NCBI GenBank assembly: GCA_947311845.1
Contig: CAMZMU010000013.1
Span: 2,951,198-3,015,197 of the forward strand
Origin: Poa pratensis
Taxonomy: Eukaryota > Streptophyta > Magnoliopsida > Poales > Poaceae
Direction: 5' to 3'
DNA: 64,000 nucleotides
A program made the position numbers and the translations under genes. This document shows, one piece after another, positions 11,192-23,400 of this stretch (the stretch's first letter is position 1; each line of letters opens with the position of its first letter). The notes beneath the pieces were generated by a model, which saw only the letters and a program-made list of their open reading frames with translations, did no database searches and was not told where the DNA came from.

Positions 11192-12075
11192 GTGGATATA
11201 CAATCTTGACCCTTCTGTTAATAGACATGCATGGTCAGAACAGGAGGAGATAGCACTGATTCGTGCTCATCAAATACATGGAAACAAGTGGCGTGAACTA
11301 GCTAAACTTTTTCCAGGGAGGTGAGAGTCTATGATGGCAAATAAAATTTAGACAATTAATCCCTCGTATTTTTTTGTATTTTTATGGGATTCCAGGTATA
11401 CTATTAACCAGACATATACCTGATCTCCATATCAGTAAACACTCGTTAGATAATGATAAGCACGGATCATGGAAGCTTGCATTTTTTTATGTAACTTGGG
11501 TTACTGATCATTACTTTATGTTGCATCCAGTGCACTGTTCTGACCTGTGTTGCAAAATGGTTATGTCATGTACTGCCAGGACCGGAAAAGCTATAAAGAA
11601 TCACTGGAATTGTGGTATCAAGCGGAAACTGAACTCGTACTTAACTGGAGGACTGCTAGAGAAATTCCAAAACCTGCCTGGTGACCCGCCTGTTCTGAAC
11701 AGCATGGCCTCGAGTACGCTGAAGGGTAGTGAAGATTCATCCAAGAATAAGAATAATAAACTCCCATCTAATTTGCTGGTAAGACTCAAATCTGAACAAG
11801 GACTCGCAGAGACTTATGAAAATGCAACTACTCTAGACGGAAAAGGTTCTAATTCTGCAAGTGCCAAGGGATTTGGTGCTCCTTCAGTTGAGGACCCACA
11901 GTCACAGAAGATGGTATGCCAAATGGATGAATCGAGATCTCTTGTAGTAACCCACGAGAAAATGGCTTTGTCACCAAGTTCAGTGGATCTGAAAGTGTGT
12001 GTTGCTGCTCCAAGTTTTGAAAGGCCAGTGTCGGAAGAGACGCAAATGGGTTGTTCATGTCCTCGAGAAGTTCTA

Positions 12076-13976
12076 TCCAACATAATTTCGTACTAGACAA
12101 ATTCAAGTCTAAGCTCAGTACTTACAAAGCTGATAAGTTGTCCCATGCTGCACGGCTTGAACTCATAAAATCTGTCTTTTCTTCTATTCCCGTGTATTAC
12201 ATGTCCAACATTTTATTCTCCAAAAAGTTCATTGCCAAGCTTACATCCATAATTCGAACTTTTTGGTGGACGGGAGTGAGAGAGGAAACAACAACCCGTG
12301 CTCTTTGCCTTAAGGCATGGAAGGATATGTGTACTCCGAAGAAAGAAGGTGGCCTAGGGATTAGGAATTTGCAGGCGGTTAATCAAAGTCTTATTCTAAT
12401 GGCTGCTTGGCGTATAGCCCAAAACCCCAACGATCAGCTCCACAAAGTTCTTCAGGCCAAATATTTCCCTGATTCCTCCATTTGGCGTCCCAAGCCCAAC
12501 GTCCCCAAATCTGCTTTCTGGACCTCTGTGCTTAAAGTTCATCATATTCTTAAAGCCCACTGTTTTTACCAATTAACTGAGGGCAGCGTTTCAATTTGGA
12601 GCTCTCCCTGGTGCACATCTTGGGCCTCCATATACGATAACCTCATCATTCAACAACCTGGTTTCAGATACCCTGCGACAGTTAAGGACCTATGGCTTAC
12701 TGGTAAAAAAACTTGGAATGTCGAGCTTATTGATTCCTTGTTTACTCCTATGTTCGCTCACACAATCAAGGAAACTCCAATTATTAACTGTCATGAACAT
12801 GACATTCTATGCTGGAAACTAACAACCAATGGCATATGCAAGGCCAAAAGTGCATATTATGCTTGTTTACAGGGACTTTATGACTCAGGGGAGGAAAGGC
12901 CAGCTCAGCCATCGCCAGCAACGACTCAACTTCTTAATCAGGTATGAAAAATAAGAATATTATACCGAGAGTTCAGACCTTTGGGTGGCGTTTTCTTCGG
13001 AAGGCTTTACCTACAGGAACCAGAGCGGGCAGATTCTCCAAGCACATAAGTAAACTCTGTTGTAGGTGTGGATCAGAGGAGGATGACATCCATTTGTTTT
13101 TTACTTGTCCTTTTGTTAAGGCAATATGGTTTATTCATCCTTGGTTTATTTGCATAGATATCCTTATACAGGATTGCAACACGTTAACTCAGATCATCTT
13201 AAAGATGCTTAATATGAACCATCCACATGCTTCTCTTCAGAACATTCTCAATTTTATGTGGTGTATTTGGAAGTCTAGAAATGACTGCCTTTTTAACAGG
13301 AAAACAGGGGAGCCATATCAAATTAGCATCCAAGCTCATGCTCTTACTTCTAACCTCGAACTGTGTGATATTGGTACTCCAAACCTTCAGGTTCCAGGGG
13401 AGAGGCAGGTGCAAAGCAAGGCAAATCAGCAGCCAGGTCTTCAACAACAGACGACCATGGATACTAATATGAATTTTGCAGGCCCGGTGATTTTTTCAGA
13501 CGCAGCGTGGAAAGCGAGCTCAAACGAAGGAGACAACCAGCAACAGGTCACAGGGATTGGAGTCTTCATCAAAGCCGAACTAAACGGGAAGGAATGCAAA
13601 ATTAATATACAGGCTACTGCTCCACATGCTTCTTCGGTGTTCCAGGCTGAAGCGAAAGCTTTAGCATTTGCAGGGAGAGTGGCGCAACACCTACAGATTC
13701 AGAGGCCTACCTTTCTAACGGACAATCAGGTTCTCGCGAAGGTGGCGGCTTCCAGATGTTTAAACAACCCCCTCTTGCACTGGAACTACAGGGACGTAAT
13801 TGCAGACTTCCTTCAGGCCACTTCAGGCTTAGCAGTACAGGTTCATCACATCAAAAGAGGCTTCAATGCAACTTCTTGTTACGATCCAGCCCAATGTTAC
13901 CTTTGCGATTCCTCTTTTACTTCCTTCGCAATTCCTCTTGTAAATTTCTCAATAACAAAAAGATCCTCTTGTAAAC
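12076..13976 (+). mobile_element. 5'-truncated LINE (non-LTR retrotransposon) in the MYB gene
   Basis: The insertion is bounded by an 8-bp duplication 'aagttcta' at 12068-12075 and 13977-13984. Its content is the C-terminal part of a plant L1-type ORF2: the end of reverse transcriptase (ARLELIKSVFSSIP, GGLGIRNLQAVNQSL), the zf-RVT domain (CCRCGSEEDDIHLFFTCPF), and an RNase H domain with acidic residues at FSDAAW, FQAEAKAL and FLTDNQ. Endonuclease and polymerase core are absent, as is usual for 5'-truncated copies. No long poly(A) precedes the right duplication; the tail reads '...cctcttgtaaac'. Confidence 0.85.
12076..13976 (+). pseudogene. LINE ORF2 C-terminal remnant (RT end, zf-RVT, RNase H)
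   Basis: Two overlapping open frames, about 12076-12947 and 12944-13976, give one continuous protein homology with a single frame break at about 12945, in the IIPRVQTFGWR segment that joins the two zf-RVT halves. In a live LINE this region supports target-primed reverse transcription and removes RNA from the hybrid. With no start, endonuclease or RT core it cannot act on its own. The reading after HHIKRGFNAT looks shifted again. Confidence 0.8.
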
Positions 13977-13984
13977 AAGTTCTA

Positions 13985-14117
13985 AGAACGGAAATTCACT
14001 CCTAATTCACAGCAACATGATCTGGATCTCGCGGAATTGCTGCGAGAGCAGACGAATCCTCCCAACTATCCTCACGTCTATTTCAGTAGCGATTACAATA
14101 TTTCTGTCCAGGCCTAA
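13985..14117 (+). other. Residual C-terminal MYB coding segment after the LINE
   Basis: Directly after the right-hand duplication an open frame reads through SQQHDLDLAELLREQTNP and YPHVYFSSDYNISVQA to a TAA at 14115-14117. It is unlike LINE protein and sits where the MYB gene should resume. The frame differs by one from exon 8, so either a base was lost or gained, or an intron ended at the 'ttcacag' at 14006-14012, which would restore phase 0. The assignment to the MYB gene is an inference from position. Confidence 0.5.
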
Positions 14118-14936
14118 AGCCGTTCCTAGCCAACTTCCTCTCCACAACCCTTCTATTGATTTTTTTTGGACTAGGAAAAATGCTCGTGCGTTGCCACAGG
14201 TTAAATGAAAATTATGTGATATTTTATTTCTGCACTTGAATTCTTCTTCCTCCTTGTGACACCAGTGACCGTATCATGATGGTACCCTTTTAGCGCTAAC
14301 CCACACTTTTGTACTTAAATGTCGACATAATCCCCGACATCGATTTACCAGGCTAAATCTAGCCTTACGAAAACCATCCGACACACATAATAATGATTCA
14401 TATAACAGTTTACACTTATGTAAATAGATTTTTAATTTGTTTCTATCTAATCTACTATTTTAATACTTACTTTTAATTTTAATATTTTTTAATTACAGGC
14501 TACCTACCTCTATCCCTCTTATCTGTATCTTTCACATTAGTCTCTCGCACCCAAACCTTCTGTGTCTTTTCATTTCTTTTTTCGTAAATTAAATTAGAGG
14601 AAAAAATTGAAGAAAAAAAAGAAGGCTCCTGGACCGACCTAGCTAGACCGTTGAAAGAATCCTAGCCTGGCCCAGCTAGAATCTCATCCACGGACCCTCA
14701 CCCGCGTGACGTCTTCGCTCTCTCCATCTCGACCCCTCTGCGCGCCGCTGTTCCTCACGCTTCTTTCTGTCTCTCTCGCCTCCCGCTTCCTCTAGCAGCG
14801 CATGACCCAACCTCGCCGCCACTTCCGCTCCGGCCGGCCTTGCCCGCTCCCATCCAGCCGCCGACCGAGCATAGCCAACGCCGCCCCTGGCCATGCGTGC
14901 GCCTGCCCCGCCTCCGTTTGACCACGTCGTCGGTCG
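14118..14936. other. MYB 3' flank and possible small repeat element, interrupted by the Reina-like insertion
   Basis: After the MYB stop, at about 14168, the sequence 'ggactaggaaaaatgctcgtgcgttgcca' begins. It resembles the conserved end of a repeat common in grass genomes. From 14680 the DNA turns GC-rich and resembles a leader or promoter. The Reina-like element begins at 14942, and the interrupted sequence resumes at 39698. No gene is supported. Confidence 0.35.
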
Positions 14937-14941
14937 CGCCT

Positions 14942-15322
14942 TGTCAGATACTCTGTATCTTCAGAGTGCACCTGTTCTTCAGAATAGAGGAAGGTAACTC
15001 TTGGGTACGGTTATGAAGATCCAACGGTGGAGATGGAGACCAGGAACCGATGGTCCATATGCAGCTGGCTCTCCTTTTACTTCCAGTTATTATTACCTGT
15101 TCTTATTTACTGTTTATCGTCTTGTACCTTAACATAAACTGGCTATAAGCCCACCCTGCGGGGAACGACAGAGCTATCGAATGAATATTGCGAAAGCTAT
15201 TTCCTTGTCTTCCTTTACTTTCAGCAATTAGGGTTCATAGATTCAGTAGAAAATCCCCAATTCATAGCGGGGTCTCCACTTATCGGGAGAATTATCGTTA
15301 GTTTCCCTAGCGGGATATGACA
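14942..15322 (+). repeat. 5' LTR of Reina-like element
   Basis: It begins TGTCAGATACTCTG and ends GGGATATGACA. By eye it differs from its 3' partner at roughly ten positions. The first base follows the duplication 'cgcct'. Confidence 0.93.
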
Positions 15323-15325
15323 AAT

Positions 15326-15337
15326 TGGTATCAGAGC
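15326..15337 (+). other. Primer-binding site of Reina-like element
   Basis: TGGTATCAGAGC lies three bases inside the 5' LTR and matches the plant initiator-Met tRNA primer site. Confidence 0.9.
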
Positions 15338-15759
15338 ACACGGTCCTTGGCCGGCAATTTTTTTTTCTCCTTCTAGATCGAGGCTGCGCGAGCAAATCTT
15401 AGTCTCTGGTGGCGAATCGAGGTGGGAAGCGAGGGTGGTTGGGATCTCTCGTAAAATCCCACCCTCCTCACCCTACTCGCGGCGGCGGGGCGTCTGGTCG
15501 ACGGTGGCGAAGGCGGCGGCGACGTCATCTTTGACGAGTGTCGACGGAGGCGGCTTGGCGGCGGTGGCACCATTCGGACACAGATCGAGCGTCCGTCACG
15601 GTTGCCGGGGAACATCTCCTCTGGTGGTGAAATTCTGGTGACGTACTCGGTCCGTGCGTCTTTCTGGCGGCGTGGATCGCTGGTGGCGGCAGGAGTCCAC
15701 GAGTAGGCAAGGGTTCGAAGACTTCTTCGGTAAAATTCCGGAGCTCGCCGAGGACTCAG

Positions 15760-17390
15760 ATGGGGAAATCGAAGAACCTCGATACAGCGGACACGCAAGA
15801 ACTCGCGGCGCTCAAGCTCGATCTCGAGCTCGTCAACAACAGAACTGAAGAAATCAGGCGAAGGTTGATAGTGTCGAGGAAAAGGTAACCGCTTTATCAG
15901 CCCAATTTTCTCGCATCGAATCACTGCTCCTTGTCGATCGTGAAAGAGCCTCTGAGAAATAGAAGGCGCTGGAATTAGAGCAGAATCAACCCGATGCGAA
16001 GAGCAAGCTGCGACTGCTGAGAAATTGGCAGAGCATGAAAGAGTTGTGGCTGTAGAGAAATTGAAACAGCAACAGGCAGCTAATGAGCGTGGTCGATATC
16101 ACTCCCGTCCACCTCACTGGAGACGACGCAGTGATGGACAAGAACCACCTCATTATGATTACCCTGCCACTGAAAATCCTGGTGATCACACACATTCAGA
16201 AGGCATGGAACATTGTTATGATGAGATGCTTCATACAGGCGAAGTCCAGTACCAGCAACACCCCCAACAGAACTTTCAGTCTTCTGCTGGTTACCAGAAC
16301 CACTACATCCCTCCTACACAACTACCACAGCAAGCTGGTTATCTCCCACCTTTCCAACAACATGCCAATCACACACAGTGGAACCAGTACCCTACCCACC
16401 ACCAAAATTACACCCACAATTACCAGTTTCCACCATGCCCAGATCCTTACAACCCGTACAACCCACATTCCTACCCCAATTCCATTCCTAATTGGCAGCC
16501 GGTCTACAACCAGCCACAGCCACCTCCACAACAGAATGAGCAACAAGGTTATGCTCGACAAGTAGAACCACCAGATATAGGCAATTATCCGAGGGGACAG
16601 AGACATCAGGAGATGGATAGAGATGCACAGTTTTACCATTCCATTGCAAAAGCACCTAAAATGGACTTTCCCAAATTCGATGGTAGCAATCCAGAGGAAT
16701 GGCTACGACGAACAGAAAAATATTTTGCCATGGTTTATGTTCCAGAAGTTGCCAAATTTGATGATGCACAGATGTATATCACTGAAAGGGCAGATACTTG
16801 GTTGCGAAATTCTGGAGTTTTGGAGGAAAACCTCACGTGGAAACAATTCTGTGAAACTGTAGTTCAGCGGTTTTCAGCAACCAGCTCTTATGAAGCTGTC
16901 GAAGAGTTCAATGCTGTTAAGTAAGGGTATAGCTCAGTCTCTGACTATACTGACAAATTCAAGGATCGCATGGCAAACTACAGAAAAGAAGATCCAGATG
17001 TGAAAGAAGGCTACTATGTGAAATGTTACATAAATGGCCTCCGTAGTGAAATCAAACACTACATGAAACCACTTAAACCAAAGTCACTTTATGAAGCAGT
17101 TGACTATGCAAAAGATATGGAAAAAGGAATGCATGCTTCGCAACAAAGCCAGAACAGAAGATTCACCACCATACTCAGCTAAACCAAGAGTACCTACTGA
17201 GATCACTACTGGTAACAGCACATCAAAACAAGATGTGGAGAGACCTAGAGGGAAACCTGAAGCAAAGTTCACAGAACCTGGATAGTGCAAATACTGTGGA
17301 CAGAAATGGTTCTTTGGCCATAGGTACTTACAATATAAATTAGTCAATCTCATGGCTGCTTAAGAAGAAGCACCCGAGGAGGAACAAACT
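15760..17390 (+). pseudogene. gag: gag of Reina-like element (stop and frameshifts)
   Basis: The likely start ATG is at 15760 (MGKSKNLDTADTQELAALKL), followed by a coiled-coil-like start and a Pro/Tyr/Gln/His-rich spacer (about 16230-16560). The gag core is at 16655-17140 (MDFPKFDGSNPEEWLRRTEKYF through YAKDMEKGMHA). An in-frame TAA at 16922-16924 breaks the core, most simply a C-to-T change of a CAA codon because the same frame continues after it. Frames change near 15890, 16000 and 17165. The knuckle region (CKYCGQ...FGH, about 17286) has lost its regular spacing. Gag would build the particle. Confidence 0.78.
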
Positions 17391-19608
17391 CAAGAGGAGC
17401 AACCTCTAGAGGAACAAGCACAAGCGGATGAAAACCAACAACCTCCGGGTGTGTGTGCACAAATATCTCTTCAGGCAGTTAGTGGAGAAAATTCTAACTC
17501 GACTTTTACTATCTCTGTCCACATTGGTGGCAAGATAGCTATTGCACTAGTCGACACTAGCAGCACTCACACCTTTATGGATTTGAAATTCTCCACCAAG
17601 ATCAACTGCAAGACAGAAAGCACTAAACTAGAAAGAGTTTTAGTGGCAGGAGGTGGTGAACTGCTATCAGGAGCAGTAGTTTCTGAAATGGATTATTCTA
17701 TCCAAGGAAATAAATTCAGGAACTCCTTCAAAGTCCTCCCATTGAAAGGCTATGATATAGTTCTCGGAGGTGACTGGTTACTCACTCATAGTCCTGTGAA
17801 ATTTGACTACAAAACAAAAGAGATCGAATTGAAACTTTATGGCAAGGACAAAATAGTGTTGAAAGACAACTCAGTCAGAAAAGGAGTACAGCTAATGTCA
17901 ATGGACAAACTTGCGAAAACCTTGGCAAAAGGAGCTACAGGCTACTACCTTTTTCCTCTGACAGCTTCTGAAGCAACTACAGCCGCAGCTGACCCTTCTA
18001 TACAAGAACTTCTGCAATCATTTGACGAAGTTTTTCAGGAGCCTACTGAATTGCCTCCAAATAGAGAATGTGACCACTCCATACCCTTAACACCTGGATC
18101 TGAACCTCCCTCACTTAGACCCTATCGTGTTCCACACAAACAAAAAGAGGAAATGGAGCAACAGATCAGGGAGTTGTTGGACAAATCGATCATCCGCCCT
18201 AGTACCAGCCCTTACGCTTCACCTGCAATTCTTGTCAGGAAAAGAGATGGTACTTGGCGTCTTTGTATTGATTACAGAAAACTCAACTCTGTCACTATCA
18301 AGGACAAGTTTCCTATTCCGATTATAGAAGATCTATTAGATGAACTCCATGGTGCAAAGTTCTTCACCAAACTGGATCTAAGGTCGGGATATCATCAGAT
18401 AAGAATGAAAGAAACTGATATCTTCAAAACTGCATTCAGAACCTATTTCGGTCACTTTGAATATCTCGTCATGCCATTTGGGCTAACAAATGCACTAGCG
18501 ACATTTCAGTCACTCATGAACAAGGTCTTTGAACCATATTTGAGGGAATTCTTGCTAGTATTCTTCGACGACATACTCATATACAGCAAGACGAAGGAAG
18601 AGCATGCTCACCACCTCAAACTGGTGCTACAAACCCTGAAGGACAATAAACTATATGCAAAGAAAAGCAAATGCACATTTGCTGCCACCAAAGTTGTATA
18701 CCTCGGTTATGTCATCAGTTATAAGGGTGTAACAACTGATCCTGCCAAGATTGAAACTATCAAGACATGGCCTATCCCCACAAACATTACAGAACTAAGA
18801 AGATTGTTGGGCTTCACAGGATATTATCGGAGGTTTATCAAGGATTACGGTCTTATCTGTCGTCCCTTATACGACATGTTAAAAAAGGAATCCTTTCATT
18901 GGACTGACCAGCAAACTACAGCCGTGGAAAAATTAAAACAAAGTTTGATTTCGGCACTAGTTTTGGCTCTCCCAAACTTCTCAATACCATTCATCCTTGA
19001 GACAGATGCTAGTGGAAACGGTCTAGGTGCTGTACTAATGCAACAAGGTCGACCTTTGGCCTATTACAGCAGGACCTTGGGTGTAAGAGCAATCCCAATG
19101 TCGACTTATGAAAAAGAAGCCCTAGCCATACTTGAAGCTTTGAAGAAATGGAGGCACTATTTCTTGGGTGACGAGCTACTGATCAAAACAGATCAAGAGA
19201 GTCTGAAGTTCATAACTGAGCAGAAAATCATGGAAGGCATACAACAAAAACTCCTCATGAAGCTACTCGAGTTCAATTACAAGATAGAGTACAAGAAGGG
19301 AAAAGAAAACAAGGCAGCCGATGCTTTGAGCCGCAGGGAAGCAAAACTCATGACAACAACTGTCATTGCATCAGCCTGGGTTTATTCAGTCGAGAAGAGT
19401 TACTTGGCTGACACACACTGCCAGGAATTGCTACAGAAATTAACTATTTCCCCTACTTGCATACCTCATTACACACTACATGTTGGTGTTATCAGGTACA
19501 AGGGAAGGATCTACATTGGATCTGATACAGAACTAAAACAACAAATCTTGCACTCATTACATGCTTCGCCAATTGGGGGCCACTCCGGCATGGTGGCTAG
19601 CTATCAGC
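17391..19608 (+). pseudogene. pol: pol of Reina-like element, 5' part (protease, RT, RNase H, integrase start)
   Basis: One open frame of more than 700 codons covers most of pol. Domains in order: protease with VDTSSTHTF and GYDIVLGGDWL; reverse transcriptase with LCIDYRKLN, FTKLDLRSGYHQI and the FFDDILIYS catalytic block; RNase H with ETDASGNGLGAVL and KTDQESLKF ending KKGKENKAADALSRR; and the first half of the integrase zinc finger (HASPIGGHSGMVASYQRV). The frame then runs into the LTR of copy B. The interrupted protein resumes at 38059. The length of the open frame shows the element decayed little before the insertion. Confidence 0.9.
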
Positions 19609-20435
19609 GAGTGTGTAACATCCCAAAAATATTATCAGTATTATTATTCCAAAAATGAGAGCCAACAATTTTTTTGTTAATTATTATGTGTTGTTTGCAA
19701 ATTGTTGCTTGTGGTAATTAATTCTTGTTGCTTGTGTTATTTATTTATTGCTAATTGTGTTGCTTGCTCTAAATAAAAATAGGAAGAAAAGAAAAGAAAT
19801 AAAATAACAAGTAAAGCAAGAAAAATAAAAGTGACAATTGTGTCACACAAATTCTCCATGTGAGAAACTAAAATGGTTTCAAACAAAATTCAGTGGAGAG
19901 GTTATATAAACTCTCTCATTTTTATTCCTATAACTTTCTCTCTCAAAAATTTAATTTAAAAATCTAAATTTAAATTCTATTACTTTCTTTATTAAATTCA
20001 AATCACAAAGTGTGCTATGTTGCACTTGACACATGAAATGCAACACAGCACCACAAATACCTATACATATTTATGAAGCAAAGTATGAAATCAAATTTCG
20101 GAAATTCAAATTTAGAAATGGTGCACACATTTCGTCGAACACGTGGTGAACACCACTGTGTTCATCTTCGGTTCGATTCCAACCGAAGCAATTCGATCGA
20201 ATTCGAGGTTTGTTCTTCGAATTGATGCTTGCATCCACTCCCTCGCACCTCACTGACCTCGCCGCGTCCAAGAAATCGAAGAAAAGAGGCACGGGAAGAG
20301 GAGAAGCACCAGGGGACAGCCGCGGGCGCCGTGCGCCATGGCCGTCGCCGTGGCAACGGCGTTGTCGACACCGCAGTCGCCCAACACCGTGCCCCCCTCT
20401 CTCCCTGGCGTCTTTGCGCTCTCCCTGCACCGCAG

Positions 20436-23400
20436 TGTGGGAACCCCGGACTAGCTGTCCGAAATACCCTTGTGCCTACAACACCAGCGATCCCATGATC
20501 AGTCTGTCGCTGAGCACAATCAAACTGGTATCAAAAGAACATCCATAAATACCGAATAAATAAACTTACTTAATTGAAGCCGTAACTTCAACAGGTACTT
20601 GCAGCGGAAAATCATCAAACAACGTGGAGCCCAAGTCATGCCATAACCTCACAGGCAGCTGACTGGGAAGCGCCCTAGTTCGCATTGACGCCAGTGACTG
20701 TCTTTCTCTTTGAACTGCTCTTCTTCAAAATCTGGCTACGACAATAGCCAGGGACGAAACCAATATGAGTACAATTTGAATTGTACTCGCAAACTACCCC
20801 AACATGAGTACGCACTAGTTTTATTTTAATTTCAAACCTTTATTTTCTTAAACATCTCTATATCTTTATTGAAAAAGGAAAGAAGGTTTTTAGAACTTTT
20901 CCCACAAATCTGTCTTTGTAAGAAATCTCTTCAAAACCTTTTTCCGAAACATATCTTTGTCGAGAAATGATAAGAAGTCTGTTTTAAAACATTTTCCCGG
21001 AAAATCACCATTTTATCTGTTACTCCAAAACTCCTCCTTTTTCTGACCATGGCTCGCCATAGGTCCAATTAACTCCAACAACATCATACCAACTCATTGG
21101 TATAGTTGTGGAACAATTTCTCCACTTCATTTCCCTTTTTAACTCAATTCTTTTCAAAACTTGCACAGGGTCTTAGGAACAGTCTCCCAATTGTCCATAT
21201 CCGAGGACTCGGCTATTCGAATAGTTTTAACCTCTGCAGAGGTAGCACGCTTTTTGCCCACACCCATCCGGTAACTCATCGTGTCAGCCACGTCCCGCCA
21301 TACAAGGTGTATGCGAAGTTGAGCCACCGACCATAGCCTCTCATTTGCTCATGCTAGTATAGGACCCTACCGTTACGAAACTTTGCAACACACTTAACCC
21401 AGCCCGTCGGAATCTAAGTGTGAGGACTCGTAGTTCTGCCCGGCGATTTATGGTGGAACCTTCAATTCTCTTTCCCCAATACACTCATACCAACACTGTT
21501 GGCAGACTTCTCTTAAGAGGACCCAGGTCAGGGGGTAGGTCCTCAGACCATCCCCTCATGGAACGGGGTCATCCCCGTTGTTGAGGCATCCAGTACTAAT
21601 ATGAGCAAACTATATGACTACGCCCTTTCCCATATGTGGGTAAATGTGGTCGCACAGATTATCGGCTGGTCGTCATAGTACAAAGACACAATGTGCATTT
21701 TTCATAAACATCTCCATTCTCCATTTCTCCATTTCAACACCGACATCTCGGCATTCCATATCCACACACAAGTATTTTCAAAGGAGTTTTGAGTAAACAA
21801 TATTTTTCCCATCCTATAGTTTGAAAAAGAATTTCCATCTAATATCTCCATATAGGGTGTCAAAATAATATACTTGTATTTTGGAAAAAGGTTTTCAAAA
21901 TCATAGCTTTAGTGGCAAACACCACATAAATCACTTATGCTCTTTATAAGTAAAACATGTGAACCAAAATAGATGTATATAGATGCAAGCTCAGAGAATA
22001 GCTTGCCTGATTCCAGCATAATGTTCCTGGGCTTCTTCTCACTGATCAAGAAATAAACTCCCGGTTTTCCTTCAATAAATCCTTTCCAAATACCACTCCG
22101 GTAGCGTTTATCTCTAGCGTCGCAACATGAAAATAAAACAACACTCAATAAGCAAACCAAACCACAAGTGGTATACAAACAAGGAGCAAACCACGAGTAT
22201 CAAACTAATCACTCAAGCCACAAACATAGTACTAGTTTAATCAAGCAACGAACTAAATCTATATTTACCAGGGCATTATACTCACAGGAGTATAACACCA
22301 TACACATGCCAAAATATAGAGCACCAAGGCATCCTCAATTAGAGGTAATTAACAACCACTTTTCTCTAATCAGGAAATACTTCAGACAAAAGTTAAACTA
22401 CCAAGTAATCTTGGTAATTCAAAATATCTCACCAGGCTAAGGTGGATACACTAACAAGATATTTAAGCTAGTACTCAACTCAAGACTATCAAGTTTATCA
22501 AGCAATGCAAACATATTACTCATACCAATATGTCTAACAATTATCACTAACAGTATTAACATATTAATCACACACAATATTCTCACATCAAAATAAATAA
22601 GCACAGCAAATTCCTAATTACTAGGAGAATCTATGCAGGGAATAAAAACCCTAACAAACACATGACTCACATGTAGTTCCCCTAACATGCTAGTAAAATA
22701 AGGAAACACATCTCCACAGTGAATTACCACCCTACACATGCTAGGAAACACATTTGTATCAATAAAGTATAACACAACAATTAATAAAGGCTTAACAAAA
22801 ATAGGCAGAAATGACCTAAACTTTATAATTATCACCATAGTCAATCAGTGACTCCTAAATTCAAACCAAGCTAGCGATATGTTCTCCTATACATATAGAA
22901 GACAACCCAATTGGATTTACTGCAAAATTCAACTCACAACAATCTACAAAAATCACCAAAGTGCCACTGGTGTGTTTACAAGAATGACTAGAACTTTTGT
23001 TTAAGTTTCATTTGCATGCAAGGCTTACATATCTAGAAAGTACCACTTCAGGCTATCCAGGGAATTTTAGTTTGCAATATTTGGATTTGTAAAACTCTAG
23101 ATATTAGATATTTAGTGAAAAAGATCCTTTTTACAAGATTTAATCTAGACATCATTCAAAAATATATTTTACCAAGCAACCAGTTCTGCATGTCTAAGAA
23201 AACACACAAGAACACTACAAAATTTAAATCACTCAAATATGTATCATAGATTTACCACAATGAATTTAAATCTATACTGCCATTTAAACAGGAAATTAAA
23301 ACAAGAAATGGATCTATTAAAAAAAAAGAACACGGGCCAGATCTGGCCGTGTGGCGCAGCAACCGGCCCATCCACGGCCCATGCGCAGCGAACGGGTACG

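Larger units (their letters stand above)
8801..14117 (+). pseudogene. MYB3R-type transcription factor gene, interrupted by a LINE
   Basis: Splice sites and phases join into one reading: exons 8801-8841, 9012-9069, (9136-about 9198), 9642-9699, 9926-9990, 10080-10183, 11192-11320 and 11580-12075. Two tandem MYB repeats are clear: HTWSEKEDDTLLEIINLHGSKNW...NSNQCRDRW, then HAWSEQEEIALIRAHQIHGNKW...GKAIKNHWN. The R3-type repeat with 'ALIxAHxxHGNKW' and 'IKNHWN' is that of plant MYB3R (c-MYB-like) proteins, nuclear DNA-binding regulators best known for cell-cycle genes. No R1 repeat is visible; the N-terminal part is basic and unlike a MYB repeat. Exon 3 has no clear donor site. Coding sequence stops at a LINE insertion (12076), and a last segment resumes after it (13985-14117) in a different frame. 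A truncated MYB protein might still be made. Family is well supported; the exact ortholog is not. Confidence 0.8.

Noticed and set aside
15373..15924. 183-codon minus-strand ORF
   Set aside because: It is antisense to the leader and gag start of the Reina-like element, with no domain.
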